Assembly: GCF_032854445.1 (NCBI RefSeq)
Contig: NC_088306.1
Span: forward strand, 7,005,924-7,069,923
DNA: 64,000 nt
Reading direction: 5' to 3'
DNA from: Liolophura sinensis
Taxonomy: Eukaryota; Mollusca; Polyplacophora; Chitonida; Chitonidae
The notes under the pieces are model-generated. The model did not search any database. It was not told the origin of the DNA and was given only the letters and a program-made list of their open reading frames with translations. Made by a program: the position numbers and the translations under genes. This document shows positions 1 through 10,722 of the stretch, piece after piece; the stretch's first letter is position 1; each line of letters begins with the position of its first letter.

Positions 1-219
1 AGGTAAGCATGTTATAAACCACAATGCTCCAGCATGATGACTTCATGGTAACCGCACCCAGCTTCATAACCATGTTTTAATCTGGGCCCAGGGCTGTATA
101 TTCATCATGTTGTATTAGATGTTCAGATGTGACAGTGCGAACAGTTGCACTATCACTGAAAACTGCTGAGTGCTTCTCTTAGCATGATTTTCATCCTGAT
201 TTCGTACTTTAGATAGCCG
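1..219. other. No recognisable feature
   Basis: AT-rich sequence with no convincing open frame, repeat or RNA gene on either strand. Confidence 0.5.
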
Positions 220-254
220 ACTTTCTATGGCGGTTTGTGTCAAACGTCATTCTT

Positions 255-479
255 GGAATTGGCCTTGGCTGACGGCTGATATACGAATGTCTGTTTCGAA
301 GCATCAATTATATACCTTAGAAATTGTGAAAACACAAATATGTATTTTCTTAGTTCCTTGGCTGTTTGTGTTGAACGTTGTTTTGTGAGAACTGGCCTTG
401 CGATTATTGATCCGATACGTCCATTTTGGTAGGCCAATGGTATGCGGATGTATGTTTGGATGCGTAGATTCATTAAGAG
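255..479 (+). repeat. Two adjacent copies of dispersed repeat DR1
   Basis: Positions 255-312 and 370-479 each carry a diverged form of a motif that recurs through the window: an 'aattggccttgcgatta' block, then 'cgtccattttg', then 'gacggctggtatacgaatg'. Better copies lie near 19.43, 22.36, 26.08, 28.28, 31.01, 33.19, 35.84, 38.46 and 45.02 kb, with a short match near 51.84 kb. I do not recognise the family. No terminal inverted repeats or target duplications were found. Confidence 0.6.
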
Positions 480-1425
480 GATTGGTAGCTTCTGACTGGA
501 CAAGCCTTAAACATGGCGGAGGCAATGAAAAGTGCATGCTTCATTGATCATGTAAAGTTTCAAAATCTGTATAGAGAAATGTTTTGGTCACCGTTCATAC
601 AGCTTTGTCAGTTATCGCAGTTTTTCCAGACATGGTCCAGGCCATGCTTACACTCAGCATAGACAAGCATGCTTTCTTCTTCAAAGAAATAACAGTTTAA
701 ATGAACAACTGTGCGTTCAACGAGACAATGTAAACAATACAACATCAGCCCAAAGCTACATGTGCATAACCGTGGAATGCGGAGAAGTGTGTCTGTGATC
801 GAAATCGATCGACCGTAAAAGTTCACGCGGTAAATAGGCCGATGCAAATATCGGCATGTAATATTCGTATCACGTGCTTAAACTGCAAGGAAGTTACACA
901 ACAGCGATTTCCATCCTAACGTAATAAGACAAAAAAAACTGCCATAAAAAGGCGGGACCGACATTGTGTGACTTCTCAATTCTACTGATCTGTACATACG
1001 TTGACGCTTTATTAGTAAGGATTATATGACGTGGATATGCTTCTATGCAAAAAATGTATCAAACAACGGTAGAGAAAATTGGATTCAAAAATTAAATATT
1101 CCTTAGGGGTGCACGGCCGACATCTTAGTGGAAGATTTCCCTCTGGAAAATCTTGCTGATGAAGTAGGCATAGATTTGGTATAGGACGAATCATGTAGAG
1201 GTCATTGTATTGAGGCACACAAATAAAAGCCGAGGACCCAGTACAACTGAATACTTCGCAGTAGCTCTAGAAAATATTAGGTCCGATTTTATTAGAGTTG
1301 AGAGTAGATAATGCACACATTTAACGTCTTTCTTAACATGTTAAAAAACGAAACAAAAAAAAACAAGAGTAAAAATGATATAAATGGAAAGTTCGTTAAA
1401 AACTATATCCAAGAAAACCTTAATT
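480..1425. other. No recognisable feature
   Basis: AT-rich, with only short open frames on both strands that resemble nothing I know. No SINE head, tRNA or microsatellite was seen. Confidence 0.45.
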
Positions 1426-1429
1426 TTTG

Positions 1430-1790
1430 TTGTGGGGGGAGGGGGGGCGGTATACCGAAATCACCCTGTCTGTCCGCTCGTCCGTGTGTCTGTCTTTAGA
1501 CGCGATTTTGTCCATGTATCTCCACGTACGCTATTCCACTGATTTCGATAAAAGTCGCCATACATCTTGCCTATCATCTGTACTTGTGTATTAAGTTTAA
1601 TGGCTTAAGTTTAATTTTCATAATTACCTCCATTTATGACTTTGCGTTAAAAGTGATTTCCATGCACTCATATTTTGCCCATGCCTCCCAACAACTGCGC
1701 CGATTTTGATTAAAGTTATCATACATTTTGCCTATCATCTGAACTTAATTGGAAATCGTTTTAAGAATTCCCACCTTTTCGGGCTAAAGG
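1430..1790. repeat. G-rich run followed by two spaced copies of a 45-bp block
   Basis: A run of G (about 1434-1448) is followed by pyrimidine-rich 'tgtctgtccgctcg'. Then a block around 'catcttgcctatcatctg' (1540-1585) recurs at 1701-1746 with several substitutions, 161 bp later. This looks like an old dispersed repeat or a decayed tandem duplication. No coding content. Confidence 0.5.
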
Positions 1791-2935
1791 TGCTTTTCCA
1801 TGTATTGAGATGTTGTAGATGCAACTCTTCCTAAGATAATAATACTATTTCCAGATTCTAAGTGATACTAATTACTCCTGTTCAGGTACTTGGAACAACA
1901 ATGGATTCTCATTTATACTGTATTGTCTTCCGCTTGCTACATTTCTCCTTTAAAACTGGATGTACCAGTACAGTGCAATCAGTGCACACCGTGAATGGCC
2001 CGTGAAACAATAGGTATGAAGTTAAGCTAAGCAACACGACGTCCTGTCATGTCTGTTAACGTTATCTTTTCCGTCTTTTATTTTTGAAATGTTGTGGGAT
2101 GGAAATGGGTATCTCAGAGGTGTCACAAATCTACAGTTACACATTTCACATCACTAGTATCCTATACCTATTTCACTTAGACTTTGTATGGGCATGGGCG
2201 GCCTGGAACCCCTCTTTGATGTAGCCCTGTAGTAGTCTAGCCTAAGGAGGTGCAGGGGTATGCCCCATAGCTAATGCATCAAATCGGTCAAAAAATGATA
2301 TTTTCCTACATTTGTATTAAACATTGAATATATGAGTGTGTATGTGTAATTCATTGGGAATTTTTATATCGTTGTAGATATTACCGCCAAGTGAAAATGC
2401 TCCATTGTTCAGTGCCGTCAATTTGATACAGTTTTTGCACCTTTCTTGGCCTGATTAACGGATGAAGGATATTGTGTCGGAGAACGTACAGTTTGTATAG
2501 GATTTAAATTTCAATGTTTTCAGATTCTGTGCAGATTCTGTTTTTGTCCGGGCACAGCTTTTAAAACAATAACTTTATCTTTTGTTTCACCAGAACCCTT
2601 TGACACGCCGAAATTGAGGAAGTAAATACTAGCTTGGCCTATGTTGCGGCTGTATGTAACGGTTAGCGGGTATACGCAGTTTAGTTTTTTTTGGACTATA
2701 AGTTAAATTCTTTTTTATATTAATTCCAAAGGTACATATGTCTACAGTGGATACACGTGAAACGGTTGAAGGGGACATGTCGATCGCTTTGGTCTAACGC
2801 ATTCCACAGACACATACAACCTCACCTTCTGTCATCTTCACGGTGTTTTTTTTCCACATGTTTTTCTCACCAAATATCCCAGTTTACGTCTTCCTTTGTG
2901 CACGTAATGCGAGGCCATTATACTCTTACACCAAC
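1791..2935. other. No recognisable feature
   Basis: Unique-looking AT-rich sequence. No family resemblance or long open frame was detected. Confidence 0.4.
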
Positions 2936-2939
2936 GGGA

Positions 2940-3290
2940 GCGATGTGTGGTATAATGGGTAGAGACTCTTGCTCAGAACGAATGGGACACGAGTTCAAAA
3001 CCAGCCAGGCAATTTGTCCGCCTGGGCAAACATTTGCACATTCGCTCGATCTCTCAGTTCGTACATGATGACATTAATCTATCAACAACACTCTTGTGGC
3101 CTTTATAGCAGTTAATCGATGAAGACCACTTGTCCTCCACCAACATGAATTGCATATGTACGCCACATTTTGGAAAGTTCTTCAGTAGCTTGCCAATGGT
3201 CAGTGGTTTACGCCAGGTAATTTGGGTTCGTCTAAACACTTTGAAAGTCAGAAATGATATGTAAGTGATATACATGTATTTTTGACTATG
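2940..3290 (+). mobile_element. Degenerate tRNA-derived SINE (family B)
   Basis: The head resembles a tRNA gene with internal RNA polymerase III promoter boxes: an A-box-like 'tataatgggtagagac' near 2951 and a B-box-like 'gagttcaaaacc' at 2991-3002. The body shares the landmarks 'catatgtacg' and 'gccaatggtcagtggttta' with diverged copies at 39.9, 41.5, 46.4 and 49.2 kb. The 3' end is eroded. A 103-residue open frame overlapping the head is incidental. Confidence 0.55.
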
Positions 3291-4215
3291 GAATTTAGCA
3301 ACAATCAATTAAATCTTTCGCCATGCGGTGCATTTCTCGTTGCACACACTCAAGTCAGTATGTAATCGATGCATCATACTGTGGGTATTTCTAAACTGTA
3401 ACAGTTCAAGGTGCAGTATGGAACAGTCGTTGAAATGACCAACAACTTGTTAACTCAATCAAGGAAATACAGTTGATATAACTTTACCAAATTAGTACTT
3501 CAAATGACGAACGGCGGCTAACTGCAGTACTAAATTAACGCAGTAAATTACATGTTAGTAAGACTTTTGTGGTTGCCGATGGCAAAATGTAAACACGATA
3601 AATGTACGTTTATCCATATATCATAAAAGGAGATCTATGCCACTGTTCCATTCCTTGTGCGTATGAAATATGCAGAAATTCATAACACATGTCACTGTGT
3701 GCACTACGAGTATTGATTTATTTTGTAATGTATCCTACAGAAACAGAGTATGTATATATATGTAGACCTATATAGGTAACAGGACATGTGATGCTAATAC
3801 ATATAACAGGCCTGTCTAACCTTTCACGTCGTTTATTTTTCATAACCAAATTTGTAGAAAGGTATTGTTTACTTCTTTGTCACAGTCCATGGCCCGAATC
3901 AACTACCTACACATAATTTCTCTTGTTGTATCTTATATTTTGGAATGTGTCATTTTCTATGGTGTTCATATGCCTTCCTTTGTTGATGCTGAACCTGGCT
4001 AATGACCTGAACAAGCGATCGAGCGAATGAGGTCACGTCCCCAGGGCTTCTAAGTGAGTTACGTCCATCCGAATAATAAGAAGAACGTCCTCCCCCCCTC
4101 CCCCCACCCGTACAAAAAAAATAACAACAGCGCAAATGACATTATACGAATATATATGCAATGATAGTACAAATTTATGTATTTAAGTTCTTCGTTTGCT
4201 CAGATAATTAAAGGG
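3291..4215. other. No gene; C-rich run near 4091-4108
   Basis: AT-rich sequence with a short C-rich low-complexity tract at about 4091-4108. Nothing else was recognised. Confidence 0.4.
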
Positions 4216-4368
4216 TCGTCTCCCTGAGATCATGTAGCCTTTGATCTATGGGGTCGAGTGTTCGAATCCAGCTCTCTCTGTTCCGACCCAGGCTATAGGT
4301 CAGGAGGTTTGTCAAGTGGTTTATTGCGAGAATTCTACAGCACGGCGTTAAACACTGACGAAATAAAC
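4216..4368 (+). mobile_element. tRNA-derived SINE (family C)
   Basis: A tRNA-like head ends in a good B box, 'gtgttcgaatccagc' (4258-4272). The 3' end is 'cacggcgttaaacactgac', followed by an A-rich tail. The head differs from family A but the 3' module is shared, a common pattern for modular SINEs. It lies immediately upstream of a family A SINE in the same orientation. Confidence 0.65.
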
Positions 4369-4387
4369 GTTTCTTTTATTGCTCTTT

Positions 4388-4601
4388 AGGGACCTCCCTG
4401 GCCGACAGGGTTAGCGTGCTTGAGCGACGCAATGAACCAGGGATCTCCCACCATTGCTGTCTGAGAGTTCCAGTCCAGCTCATCTTCCCCGTGGAAAGAT
4501 CTGGCGCAGCCTTCGGATGGTCGTGGGTTTGCCCTGGGCTTTGACCGGTTTCCTCCCAACACAATGCTGGCCCCAGACGAATAAGTACAATATTTTTAAA
4601 G
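4388..4601 (+). mobile_element. tRNA-derived SINE (family A), 3' truncated
   Basis: Starts with 'acctccctggccgacagggtt', a diverged A-box region. The B-box region 'gagttccagtccagctc' lies near 4467, and the body contains 'cggatggtcgtgggtttgcc' and 'aatgctggcc'. The usual 'acggcgtaaaacaccaatca' end is lost. Full-length relatives are at 42627-42890 and 47044-47311. Confidence 0.75.
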
Positions 4602-5201
4602 GAGATCCACAACAACTTTATTTTTCCTCTAAATGTTGCAGAAGCAATACACAATATTTATGCTATCTGTAAACTGCATTTAAAAATATTATGTTATCTA
4701 GTTCCATTTAAGAAACCCATTAAGGTTGGACCCTATGACTATATTTTGCAGATTACTGTGTTTGGGCGACTTTCGCTCACGTACCCGCAAAGATGACACA
4801 AAGGTTCAATATGACAGAATATTGGCCTATAATAACAGAATACATTCTAACATCATTAAGACGGCAGAATTTGTGTTAAAATTACAAATTAATTTTTGAA
4901 ATGAAGAAATGTCAGTTTAAATTTGGTCTCCGTTCACGTTACGCTCTTCAAGCGACGGCATGCTGTGGGTTATCGCGCGCACAAGGGCCTGTAGGGGAGG
5001 TGTGAAGGAAGCTGGAGGGCGGCACTTTAGCCGTTGCAGGGCAAAGGTCATCGGGATGAGGATATAAGCCTCGTCCTTGGGCATTCTCTTTTAGTAGGCA
5101 TGGCTGAATCAGGAAGTCTCATACGATCGCGACGGAGTTCTCCGTAATCAAAGGTTGTTTTCGATGAGGTTTTGTCCATATTTTCCTAATCTGTGCCATT
5201 T
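4602..5201. other. No recognisable feature
   Basis: The segment at 4920-5160 is GC-richer than its surroundings. It could be 3' flank of the minus-strand candidate exon that follows, but no canonical polyadenylation signal was found there. Confidence 0.35.
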
Positions 5202-5500
5202 TTAGGCCATATATGTAACTTTACAGTATCCTGCCTTGTGTTTCTGCAGTTGGAAGCCACGCTTGGGCATGGAATAATCTCGAAGTTTGTTGTAAAAGAA
5301 TAGCCATGGTCCCCTGTGGTCTGTGTTGTACTCATAGAGTAGCCTCACATGTCTGCAACGAATATACCGCCGTGACGTCACAAGATCAACGCACGGAAAG
5401 TACAGTAGACTTTCTGATGTTTGATTATCAAATTCTGCCTTTTTTCTTCCACTTTCGACGTTGTCAATGATCGGCATGGATTCAGGGTACATAAAACCAT
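5202..5500 (-). CDS. Candidate terminal coding exon, unknown protein
   Basis: On the minus strand a pyrimidine-rich stretch ending in AG (complement of 5501-5502) precedes about 98 open codons ending in TAA at 5202-5204. The product is rich in aromatic and charged residues, with stretches such as 'LLYFPCVDLVTSRRYIRC' and 'RHVRLLYEYNTDHRGPWLFF'. Its composition looks more protein-like than the surrounding chance frames. I do not recognise a family. The open frame continues upstream to 5588, but that part translates a SINE tail, so I place the start at the splice acceptor. No upstream exon was identified. A chance open frame or remnant of an unknown mobile element is equally possible. Confidence 0.28.
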
Positions 5501-5505
5501 CTATG

Positions 5506-5553
5506 TGTAAAGTAAAACGTAAAACACCAATTAGATAAATAAATAAATAAATA
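5506..5553 (+). mobile_element. SINE 3' end fragment
   Basis: The sequence 'acgtaaaacaccaatta' followed by (AAAT)n matches the 3' module of the family A SINE. The rest of the element is absent. Confidence 0.6.
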
Positions 5554-6065
5554 GTGCTATTTACGCAGCACACTAGCATATTTACCATTTAAACAATTTC
5601 TAGTTTAAATGTGAATGCTGCTGGTCTGATTCTGAGTTATTCTGCGATGTAATCCCGTGTTTACATCAAGATGAATGTGACATCATTTCTCACAAAAGTG
5701 GCATTTCGTGTTATTTTCCTACAGGCCATATTACAGTGACGAAACGTGGCGAGTGCGCGGGCGGATGCTTGTCTTTGCCGTTCTCAGTTAACGAGGACTA
5801 GGGTCAAAACGTGGCCTTGGGAATTTATAAGATACTGGTTTCTCTGAGAGCTTAATGGTCAAACGATTTGTAACTGCGTTTCAGTTGTTTCTAGATCAAC
5901 CGTGATAAACAGTTTTCAAAGAAGTTTTAATATAAGCGATTAGTTAACTAATTTGAAAAACGGAAGGGACATACTTGGTGCATGTAGCCAGTTCAACAAG
6001 AACATAATACTGTTGTCAGCACGCACTGTTCGGCGATATTGCAGAGGTGTGCTCTGGCTATTTGC

Positions 6066-6068
<3 letters not shown>
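5554..6068. other. No recognisable feature
   Basis: Unique-looking sequence leading into the (AT)n microsatellite. No gene or repeat was detected. Confidence 0.4.

Positions 6069-6126
<58 letters not shown>
6069..6126. repeat. (AT)n microsatellite, left half
   Basis: A pure AT dinucleotide run abuts the left LTR. It continues at 12182-12245 on the other side of the retrotransposon, so the element inserted within one microsatellite. Confidence 0.95.
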
Positions 6127-6130
<4 letters not shown>

Positions 6131-7132
6131 ACAATATTGAAAACAGCAACAGAAAACAGACTCAGTGACTCAATATTACAATGTAAACAATGCTTTATAT
6201 ATACAAAATGAGACGTACAGTTTTACAGACAGTTCAACAACAACAACAACATACACATCAGTATTACCGGTCTTTAAAAGTTTCCAGTTCACCTTTGCAA
6301 CCCAAGGAACGTGTTCCAGGAGATCCAACGTAAAGACCATGGGATAAACACACAATTCACACAAGTCACAAATTGTCCTAGACAGGTACTTCGCCAGGTT
6401 AGCGAACACGAACACAGTACACAGGTTACACACAACTGGAACAGTCAAGCCTTTGAATGACGTCACACCCGCAGAGCACAACACAGGGTAAATACAGGCA
6501 TGGAGGTATAATCCACTTTAGATCAGTCACTGCTCCCGCAGAAGCTCACAAACGAGCCGTTCAGAGACGTAGAGTAATGTCACCTTGTGGCAGAACGAAC
6601 GTCCTTTGCAAAACTGAAAACTTCAGTTTAGAGTCCTTGACGACCTTGTTGGTCAGGTGAGGTCAGCGTGTTAAACAAATTACACAGTCCACACTGTATA
6701 ATCATAATAAAGATCCGAACACCAATAAACGTGACTTCCGCAGAAATTCACATAAACCAGACATCAGTACTACTGTGGTACACAAACGGTACCGGCATAA
6801 AAACTGTCCTCCAAAATGAAACTGTCATCACCAGCTCATATAAATATAATGGACTCGATACGAGAGCGTCGCACACTCTCCTGGCTCCCAGTGGATGCAG
6901 CAAAAATACCTCCACTCTGCACAGAAAACACGGCTTATATACGTGCCAGGTGGATTCAACTATTCTTAGACACAGAATTAACAGCCAATGAACATCCAGT
7001 TAAATAAACAGAGCATTGAACAAGGTGCTTTCGGCCAGGTCCGCGCTGTACATATATAACAGGGCCTGTTATGCTTTCAAAAAGGTCCACAGACTAACAG
7101 TACATGAAGACATTAAATAGTCATACATAACA
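6127..7132 (-). repeat. 3' LTR of the gypsy element
   Basis: Read on the minus strand it begins TGTTATG and ends GTAACA. A TATA-like TATATAAG is the complement of 6934-6941. It is nearly identical to 11176-12181. Differences cluster at the outer end (positions 6129-6135), with scattered substitutions elsewhere. The small open frames inside it are duplicated in the other LTR and are not genes. Confidence 0.96.
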
Positions 7133-7143
7133 CCCCCACCCTT
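7133..7143 (-). promoter_or_regulatory. Polypurine tract
   Basis: The minus-strand sequence AAGGGTGGGGG lies immediately upstream of the 3' LTR. This is where the plus-strand DNA primer of LTR elements is expected. Confidence 0.85.
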
Positions 7144-7244
7144 CAGGGAAAGAAAGTTTTGCATAAAACTTTCTTTAACATATTCATAATTATGAAAAAT
7201 AAAAACGTTTACCAGTCTATAAAAACAAAGCTGCAGAAAACCAA

Positions 7245-7905
7245 CTAGACACGTGACAAACAATCAGCAATCACATTATCTTTCCCTTTTATGTGTCTAA
7301 TCTCTAGATTAAATTCTTGCAAAAGCAAACTCCACCGTAACAATCTTCGGTTTTTACCTTTTAGTTTGTGCAAGAGGGTCAAGGGATTGTGATCTGTATA
7401 CACAACAATGGGGTAACTTGACGAAGTCACATATACTTCAAAATGCTGTAATGCTAGAATCAAGGACAGACATTCCTTTTCTATTGTTGAATAATTTCTC
7501 TGGCACTTGTCAATTTTGCGGGAGAAAAAGCATACAGGGTGATCAACGTGATCTGTTTCATTTTCTTGTAACAAAACTGCCCCAGCAGATATATCACTAG
7601 CATCAACAGCTAGCTTAAATGGTAAATTAAAATCAGGTGCTACAAGTATGGGGCCGCTGCTTAGCATGGCCTTTAATCTATCAAAAGATCTCTGACACTC
7701 AATGGACCACAAGAATTTAGCACCTTTCTTTAACAGCTGAGTTAATGGCTCACTAACAAATGAAAAGTTCCTACAGAACTTTCGATAATAACCTGCTATG
7801 CCCAAAAAACGCTTTAACTCTCTCTTACAACTTGGCACTGGAAAACAAGAGATAGCAACTCCACTAGGATGTACAACATTGAGATCAGTGCTATCTCTGT
7901 CTACA
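7245..7905 (-). pseudogene. RT C-terminal remnant plus RNase H of the gypsy element
   Basis: The open frame runs from 7958 to a TAG at 7245, but residues before about 17 translate the integrase end out of frame. Following a short linker, 'FPVPSCKRELKRFLGIAGYY' (residues 39-58) is the start of the RT thumb/connection. RNase H follows with its acidic residues in place: D119 in 'LAVDASD', E160 in 'TIEKE', D189 in 'VYTDHN' and D232 in 'ADCLSRV'. The RT fingers and palm, including the YxDD catalytic loop, are absent from the whole window. RNase H degrades the RNA strand of the RNA-DNA hybrid during reverse transcription, but without RT this protein cannot support transposition. It is the C terminus of the polyprotein, so integrase lies upstream of it. 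Confidence 0.92.
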
Positions 7906-10722
7906 AAGTTGTCTAGATTTGCGCCGATCAGGAGTGAAAATAATATAATTAAGATCACTTAGCCTCTTGTCTACTACATAAGGTCCAAAATAACGAGCCT
8001 CAAGTGGCTTACCACTAACTGGAAGTAAGGCCAATACCTTCTGACCAACTTCAAATCTGCGTCTTACTGTCTCTTTGTCATACTTAATTTTCACACTCTT
8101 CTGAGAAGCTGTAAGATTCTCTCTGGCTAACTCACATACTCTGTTGAGCTTAGTACGAAAACTTGACACATACTGTAATAGGTTAACATTGTCACTATCA
8201 CCAGACACAAACTTTTCCTTGAACAACTGTAGTGGACCACGCACAGTATGGCCAAACACAAGCTCAAATGGACTAAATCCAAGTGACTCTTGTACAGACT
8301 CTCTTACAGCAAACATTAGCAAAGGTACACCCTCGTCCCAATCTTTCCTTGTCTCAAAGCAGTAAGTTCTTATCATACTTTTCAATGTCTGATGGAATCT
8401 CTCTAGTGCTCCTTGACTTTGTGGGTGATAAGCTGAGGATTTATACTGGCTAATACCTAGCTCATGCATAATTTGTTGGAACACACCAGACATGAAATTT
8501 GAACCCTGGTCTGACTGTACTGACTTAGGCAGACCAAACATGGTGAAGAACTTAACTAAAGCCTTAATTACAGTCTTGGCAGTAATATTCCTTAGTGGAA
8601 TTGCCTCAGGGAAACGAGTTGAAGTACACATTATGGTTAACATATACTGATTTCCAGACTTTGTCTTAGGTAGCGGACCAACACAATCTATTAAGATTCT
8701 ACTGAATGGCTCACCAATTGCAGGAATAGGCCTCAAGGCTGCCTTGGGGATTGTCTGGTTAGGTTTCCCCACTAACTGACATGCATGACAAGACCTGCAA
8801 AATTCAGTAACATCTTTCCTTATTCCTGGCCAATAAAAATGACTGAGAATCTTATGATAGGTCTTATTAACACCTAAATGACCTGCTAACGGCGTTTCAT
8901 GCGCTATAGTCAGTATGTCTTTACGATAAGACTTGGGCACAACTACCTGATGCTTAACTGCCCATTCATCCTCCAACGAAACATCGGGAGGCCTCCACTG
9001 CCGCATCAATATGCCAGACTTGACATAGTAGTAGCATGGGTCAGGTAAAGATTCACCATCTTTAGCTGCATCATTAAACAAACAAGAAATACTTGGATCA
9101 CTGTGTTGTTCAGCAATCAACTTAGTCCTACAAAATGGCTGATCACCACTAACAAAATTAGTATCTACTTCCTGCTGGCTGTCTAATTTGGAAGAATTTC
9201 CATCCAACATGTTGTTGAGAAAAGTCTCGCTCAAATCAACAGTACTACCCTGGTCTGTACTGACTTTTCTAAACATAGCTCTTGTAACAACACAAGACGG
9301 ATATAAACCCGCTATCTCGCTTTCAACTGGCTCTGTGACTGAATTCAGAGAAGGCTTATCAACCATTAAGGGATCAACAGTAACTTTATCATGTGCCAAG
9401 TCATTTCCCAACAACAAATGAATACCCTCAAAAGGTAATGAAGACTTAATGCCTACCCTGACAGGTCCAGATATCAAATCTGATGACAAATAAATATCAT
9501 GAAGGGGAACACTGACAAAGTCACTAGACTCTACGCCTCTAATAAGGGCACGAACCCCAGAGTATGACTCTTCAGAAAAGGGCAGAGTATTCATCAACAA
9601 CAGAGACTGAGATGCCCCAGTATCCCTTAATATCTTTATAGGGGTAGCACAAGACATGTCGCTTCTAAGCGACACTGAACCAGAATTGCTAAACGGAGCA
9701 AAGCTATCCATAGAGCATTTGGGAATCTTATCCAACCCCGTATCAGCTAACTCAGATCTGCTTTTAACTGCTGATGTAACTTCCGGCAATGTTTTGTGCA
9801 TAGTAACACAAAGACCTGTGGGCTTAGACTCATTCTGAGCTTCCCGTATCCTTTTCAACTTGTAACATTCACTCATCACGTGACCTACCCGCTTGCAAAA
9901 TTTACAAGTGACCCTATTTCGAGGACTACCATTCCAATCTGAACTCCGTGAACCATGAGCTGTAGAACCATTGGAGCCTGGTGTAGAACTCTTCTGTGTA
10001 GAGCTACCTCTACCTGTTGCATGTGACTGGGTATTTCTACGTGTAAATGAATTAAATGGCTTACCCGTGTATGTAACCTTATGTGTCAAGGAATAATCAT
10101 CAGCTAAACTGGCTGCCTCTTCAAGTGTACTCGCCTTCTGCACATGAACGAACACCTTTACATCATTATGAATACAACGCTTGAACTCTTCTACCAGCAC
10201 AAGCTGACGCAAACTTTCAAAATCCTTGCCTATTTTCTTGGCTATACACCAGCGATCAAACAACTGCTCCTTAGCTCGACCAAACTCAACGTATGTCTGA
10301 TCTCTACCTTTTTCAAAGTTACGAAACTTCTGGCGGTAAGCTTCAGGCACCAATTCATAACCCTTCAAAATTACCTCTTTCACATAGTCATAATTGGAAG
10401 CATTCTCTACACTTAACTGAGTGTAAATTTCCCTGGCCTTTCCAATTAGCACACTCTGTAATAACATAGTCCAGAACTCTTTAGGCCACTTCAAACTATT
10501 TGCAATTTTCTCAAAATGCAGAAAATACTTATCCACCTCTTTTTCCTGAAAGGATGGAACTAACCGAATGTATTTGGTCACATCAAATCCTGAATCCTGT
10601 CTACCGGAAGGACCCGGTTTCTCACCTCTCTCAACCTCTAACTTTTTCATTTGAAACTCCAATTCTCTTTCCCTCTCTCTTTCTTGCATTTCTCTCTCCT
10701 CTCTCTCTCTCTGCATTTTCAA
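7891..10722 (-). CDS. Gag (most), protease and integrase polyprotein of the gypsy element
   Basis: 943 codons are open from a TTG at 10720-10722 to TAG at 7891. This is not a true start, because the reading continues from the upstream gag piece in another frame. Domains in order: a charged coiled-coil segment (1-35); a SCAN-like Gag capsid region (about 47-215, 'YELVPEAYRQKFR' at 122-134); a Ser/Gly-rich linker; a CCHC zinc knuckle C273-C276-H281-C286; an aspartic protease with DTGA at 367-370; an HHCC zinc-binding integrase head (H608, H615, C645, C648); the integrase core D679, D738, E774 with DD35E spacing; and a GPY/F module (G913-P914-Y915). Reading ends at 'PDRRKSRQLC' plus three residues, where a frame shift separates it from the RT/RNase H remnant. 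Gag packages RNA, protease cleaves the polyprotein and integrase joins cDNA to the chromosome. Confidence 0.95.
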   Translation of the reverse strand: MKMQREREEREMQERERERELEFQMKKLEVERGEKPGPSGRQDSGFDVTKYIRLVPSFQEKEVDKYFLHFEKIANSLKWPKEFWTMLLQSVLIGKAREIYTQLSVENASNYDYVKEVILKGYELVPEAYRQKFRNFEKGRDQTYVEFGRAKEQLFDRWCIAKKIGKDFESLRQLVLVEEFKRCIHNDVKVFVHVQKASTLEEAASLADDYSLTHKVTYTGKPFNSFTRRNTQSHATGRGSSTQKSSTPGSNGSTAHGSRSSDWNGSPRNRVTCKFCKRVGHVMSECYKLKRIREAQNESKPTGLCVTMHKTLPEVTSAVKSRSELADTGLDKIPKCSMDSFAPFSNSGSVSLRSDMSCATPIKILRDTGASQSLLLMNTLPFSEESYSGVRALIRGVESSDFVSVPLHDIYLSSDLISGPVRVGIKSSLPFEGIHLLLGNDLAHDKVTVDPLMVDKPSLNSVTEPVESEIAGLYPSCVVTRAMFRKVSTDQGSTVDLSETFLNNMLDGNSSKLDSQQEVDTNFVSGDQPFCRTKLIAEQHSDPSISCLFNDAAKDGESLPDPCYYYVKSGILMRQWRPPDVSLEDEWAVKHQVVVPKSYRKDILTIAHETPLAGHLGVNKTYHKILSHFYWPGIRKDVTEFCRSCHACQLVGKPNQTIPKAALRPIPAIGEPFSRILIDCVGPLPKTKSGNQYMLTIMCTSTRFPEAIPLRNITAKTVIKALVKFFTMFGLPKSVQSDQGSNFMSGVFQQIMHELGISQYKSSAYHPQSQGALERFHQTLKSMIRTYCFETRKDWDEGVPLLMFAVRESVQESLGFSPFELVFGHTVRGPLQLFKEKFVSGDSDNVNLLQYVSSFRTKLNRVCELARENLTASQKSVKIKYDKETVRRRFEVGQKVLALLPVSGKPLEARYFGPYVVDKRLSDLNYIIFTPDRRKSRQLCRQR

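Noticed and set aside
5953-6168. Frames with long Ile-Tyr repeats, also at 54343-54534
   Set aside because: Translation of (AT)n microsatellites.
6165-7007. Several 60-107-codon frames in the LTR, repeated in the other LTR
   Set aside because: They sit within LTR non-coding sequence, overlap on both strands and have no domain content.
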